Shown: piece by piece, positions 4,568 to 5,322 of the stretch | Position numbering within the stretch: position 1 is the stretch's first letter | Layout of the letters: every line of letters begins with the position of its first letter | Source of the DNA: Micavibrio sp. | GTDB taxonomy: Bacteria > Pseudomonadota > Alphaproteobacteria > Micavibrionales > Micavibrionaceae | Length of the DNA: 5,322 nt | Direction: 5' to 3' | Assembly (NCBI GenBank): GCA_030824805.1 | Contig: JAPJRC010000099.1 | Coordinates: 1 to 5,322, forward strand | Notes under the pieces: generated by a model | Databases searched by the model: none | What the model was told of the DNA's origin: nothing | What the model saw: the letters and a program-made list of their open reading frames with translations, nothing else | Program-made: the position numbers and the translations under genes

Positions 4568-5302
4568 ATGGCTACCGACAGTGTAGAAATCCACGTTCTT
4601 GATCATAAAGTCCGGCTGCTCCAGCCGGAAAAGGGTTTCCGCACATCATTGGATTCCGTGTTTCTGGCCGCAGGCTGCCCCGCGGTTTCCGCCGAGCGTG
4701 TGCTGGATATGGGCTCCGGCGTTGGTGGGGCGGCGTTCTGCCTGCTCTGGCGTGTGAAGGGTATACACGTTACGGGTGTGGAGATCCAGCAAAGCCACGC
4801 CGAACTTGCCCTCCACAACATCATCCTGAACAACCAGGAAGGGCATGCGGAGTTCGTTGTTTCCGACATCGCTGATTATCACAGCGTTGCGCCATACGAT
4901 CACGTGATCTGCAACCCGCCCTATCTTGAGGCAGGCACATATACACCCTCTTCATCGGAAGAACGCGCGATGGCTCTGGGGCATGAGGGCCGTGAAACGA
5001 CCCTGAAAGACTGGGTCGATGCAGGCTTTAGAAACGTAAAATCCGGTGGCAGTCTTACAATCATCCACCGTGCGGACATGACGGATAAAATCATACTGGC
5101 TCTGGGCAAAAGATTTGGGGCTGTGGAAATCATACCGCTGTATCCGAAGGCCGGGCAGGAGGCCAAGCGGGTGATCGTGCGGGCGGTAAAAGACCGGAAA
5201 ACGGCTGCGCGCCTGCATGCGGGCCTTATTTTGCATGAAGAAAACGGTGCCTACACGGAAAGGGCCGATGCCATCTTGCGGGATGGGGCCGCTATTGGCT
5301 AG
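4568..5302 (+). CDS. TrmN6/YfiC-like SAM-dependent methyltransferase
   Basis: This 244-residue cytosolic class I methyltransferase is related to TrmN6 (YfiC, COG4123), which methylates N6 of adenine 37 in tRNA1(Val). The SAM-binding motif I DMGSGVGG is at 47-54, an acidic residue ends strand 2 (E72), and motif III has D100. The catalytic motif IV NPPY at 116-119 is the signature of amino-group (N6-adenine or N5-Gln) methyltransferases. The preceding 'GFRTSLDSVFLAA' (23-35) is typical of the TrmN6 subgroup. The exact substrate in this organism is inferred. The start is the first in-frame ATG, with only a weak ribosome binding site. I recall this gene next to polyprenyl synthase in many alphaproteobacteria, usually with an S49 peptidase downstream. 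The following gene begins 9 nt after the stop, so an operon continues out of the window. Confidence 0.85.
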   Translation: MATDSVEIHVLDHKVRLLQPEKGFRTSLDSVFLAAGCPAVSAERVLDMGSGVGGAAFCLLWRVKGIHVTGVEIQQSHAELALHNIILNNQEGHAEFVVSDIADYHSVAPYDHVICNPPYLEAGTYTPSSSEERAMALGHEGRETTLKDWVDAGFRNVKSGGSLTIIHRADMTDKIILALGKRFGAVEIIPLYPKAGQEAKRVIVRAVKDRKTAARLHAGLILHEENGAYTERADAILRDGAAIG

Positions 5303-5311
5303 AGTAGGGGC

Positions 5312-5322
5312 ATGAGCCAGAC
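5312..5322 (+). CDS. Start of a downstream gene (partial, three codons)
   Basis: ATG AGC CAG (Met-Ser-Gln) begins 9 nt after the methyltransferase stop and is preceded by AGTAGGGG (5303-5310), a plausible ribosome binding site. The window ends here, so no function can be read. From recalled gene order an S49 peptidase is possible, with no sequence support. Confidence 0.4.

Overview
The window looks like a piece of an alphaproteobacterial chromosome of moderate GC (about half, judged by eye). The evidence is a textbook EcfG-type (GGAAC-N16-CGTT) general-stress promoter, a long-chain polyprenyl diphosphate synthase gene divergent from a TrmN6-like methyltransferase gene (an arrangement I recall from alphaproteobacteria), and a helicase-like C-terminal tail. 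A Micavibrio-like lineage is possible, but this is a guess from composition and protein style. I see no insertion sequence, integrase, CRISPR array or rRNA.

Layout. 1-137: the 3' end of a plus-strand gene with a charged C-terminal tail, perhaps a helicase. It overlaps by 17 nt a secreted Rap1a/Tai-type immunity-like protein (121-570). Abutting it tail to tail with no gap is a minus-strand two-gene operon: a CsoR-family metal-responsive repressor (1628-1921) and an ArsP/DUF318-type permease (571-1635) that share an 8-nt overlap. Upstream of the repressor, a G/C-tract pseudo-palindrome (1934-1956) fills the spacer of a sigma-70-like promoter and is almost certainly the repressor's own operator. 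On its other side, reading away, lies a small secreted Tyr/Pro/Gly-rich protein (2018-2341). Next come an EcfG-type promoter (2356-2380) and a Gly-zipper general-stress membrane protein (2422-2916) with a strong terminator. An unrecognised 87-residue protein (3043-3306) follows as a monocistronic unit with its own promoter and terminator. Then come tRNA-Pro(CGG) (3378-3454, minus) with its own promoter, the polyprenyl synthase (3509-4525, minus), the TrmN6-like methyltransferase (4568-5302, plus), and the first three codons of a further gene.

How it fits together. The most interesting unit is the self-regulated metal-efflux cassette. The repressor carries the Cys-His-Cys metal triad of CsoR plus a His-rich N-terminus, and the permease carries a Cys/His-rich cytosolic tail. 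The predicted logic is that metal binding releases the repressor from an operator inside its own promoter and so induces the permease. The metal is not decided by the sequence (Cu(I), Ni(II)/Co(II) or an arsenical are open). The neighbouring EcfG-driven gene places a general-stress gene beside it. The right half is housekeeping: quinone side-chain synthesis, a tRNA and probable tRNA modification.
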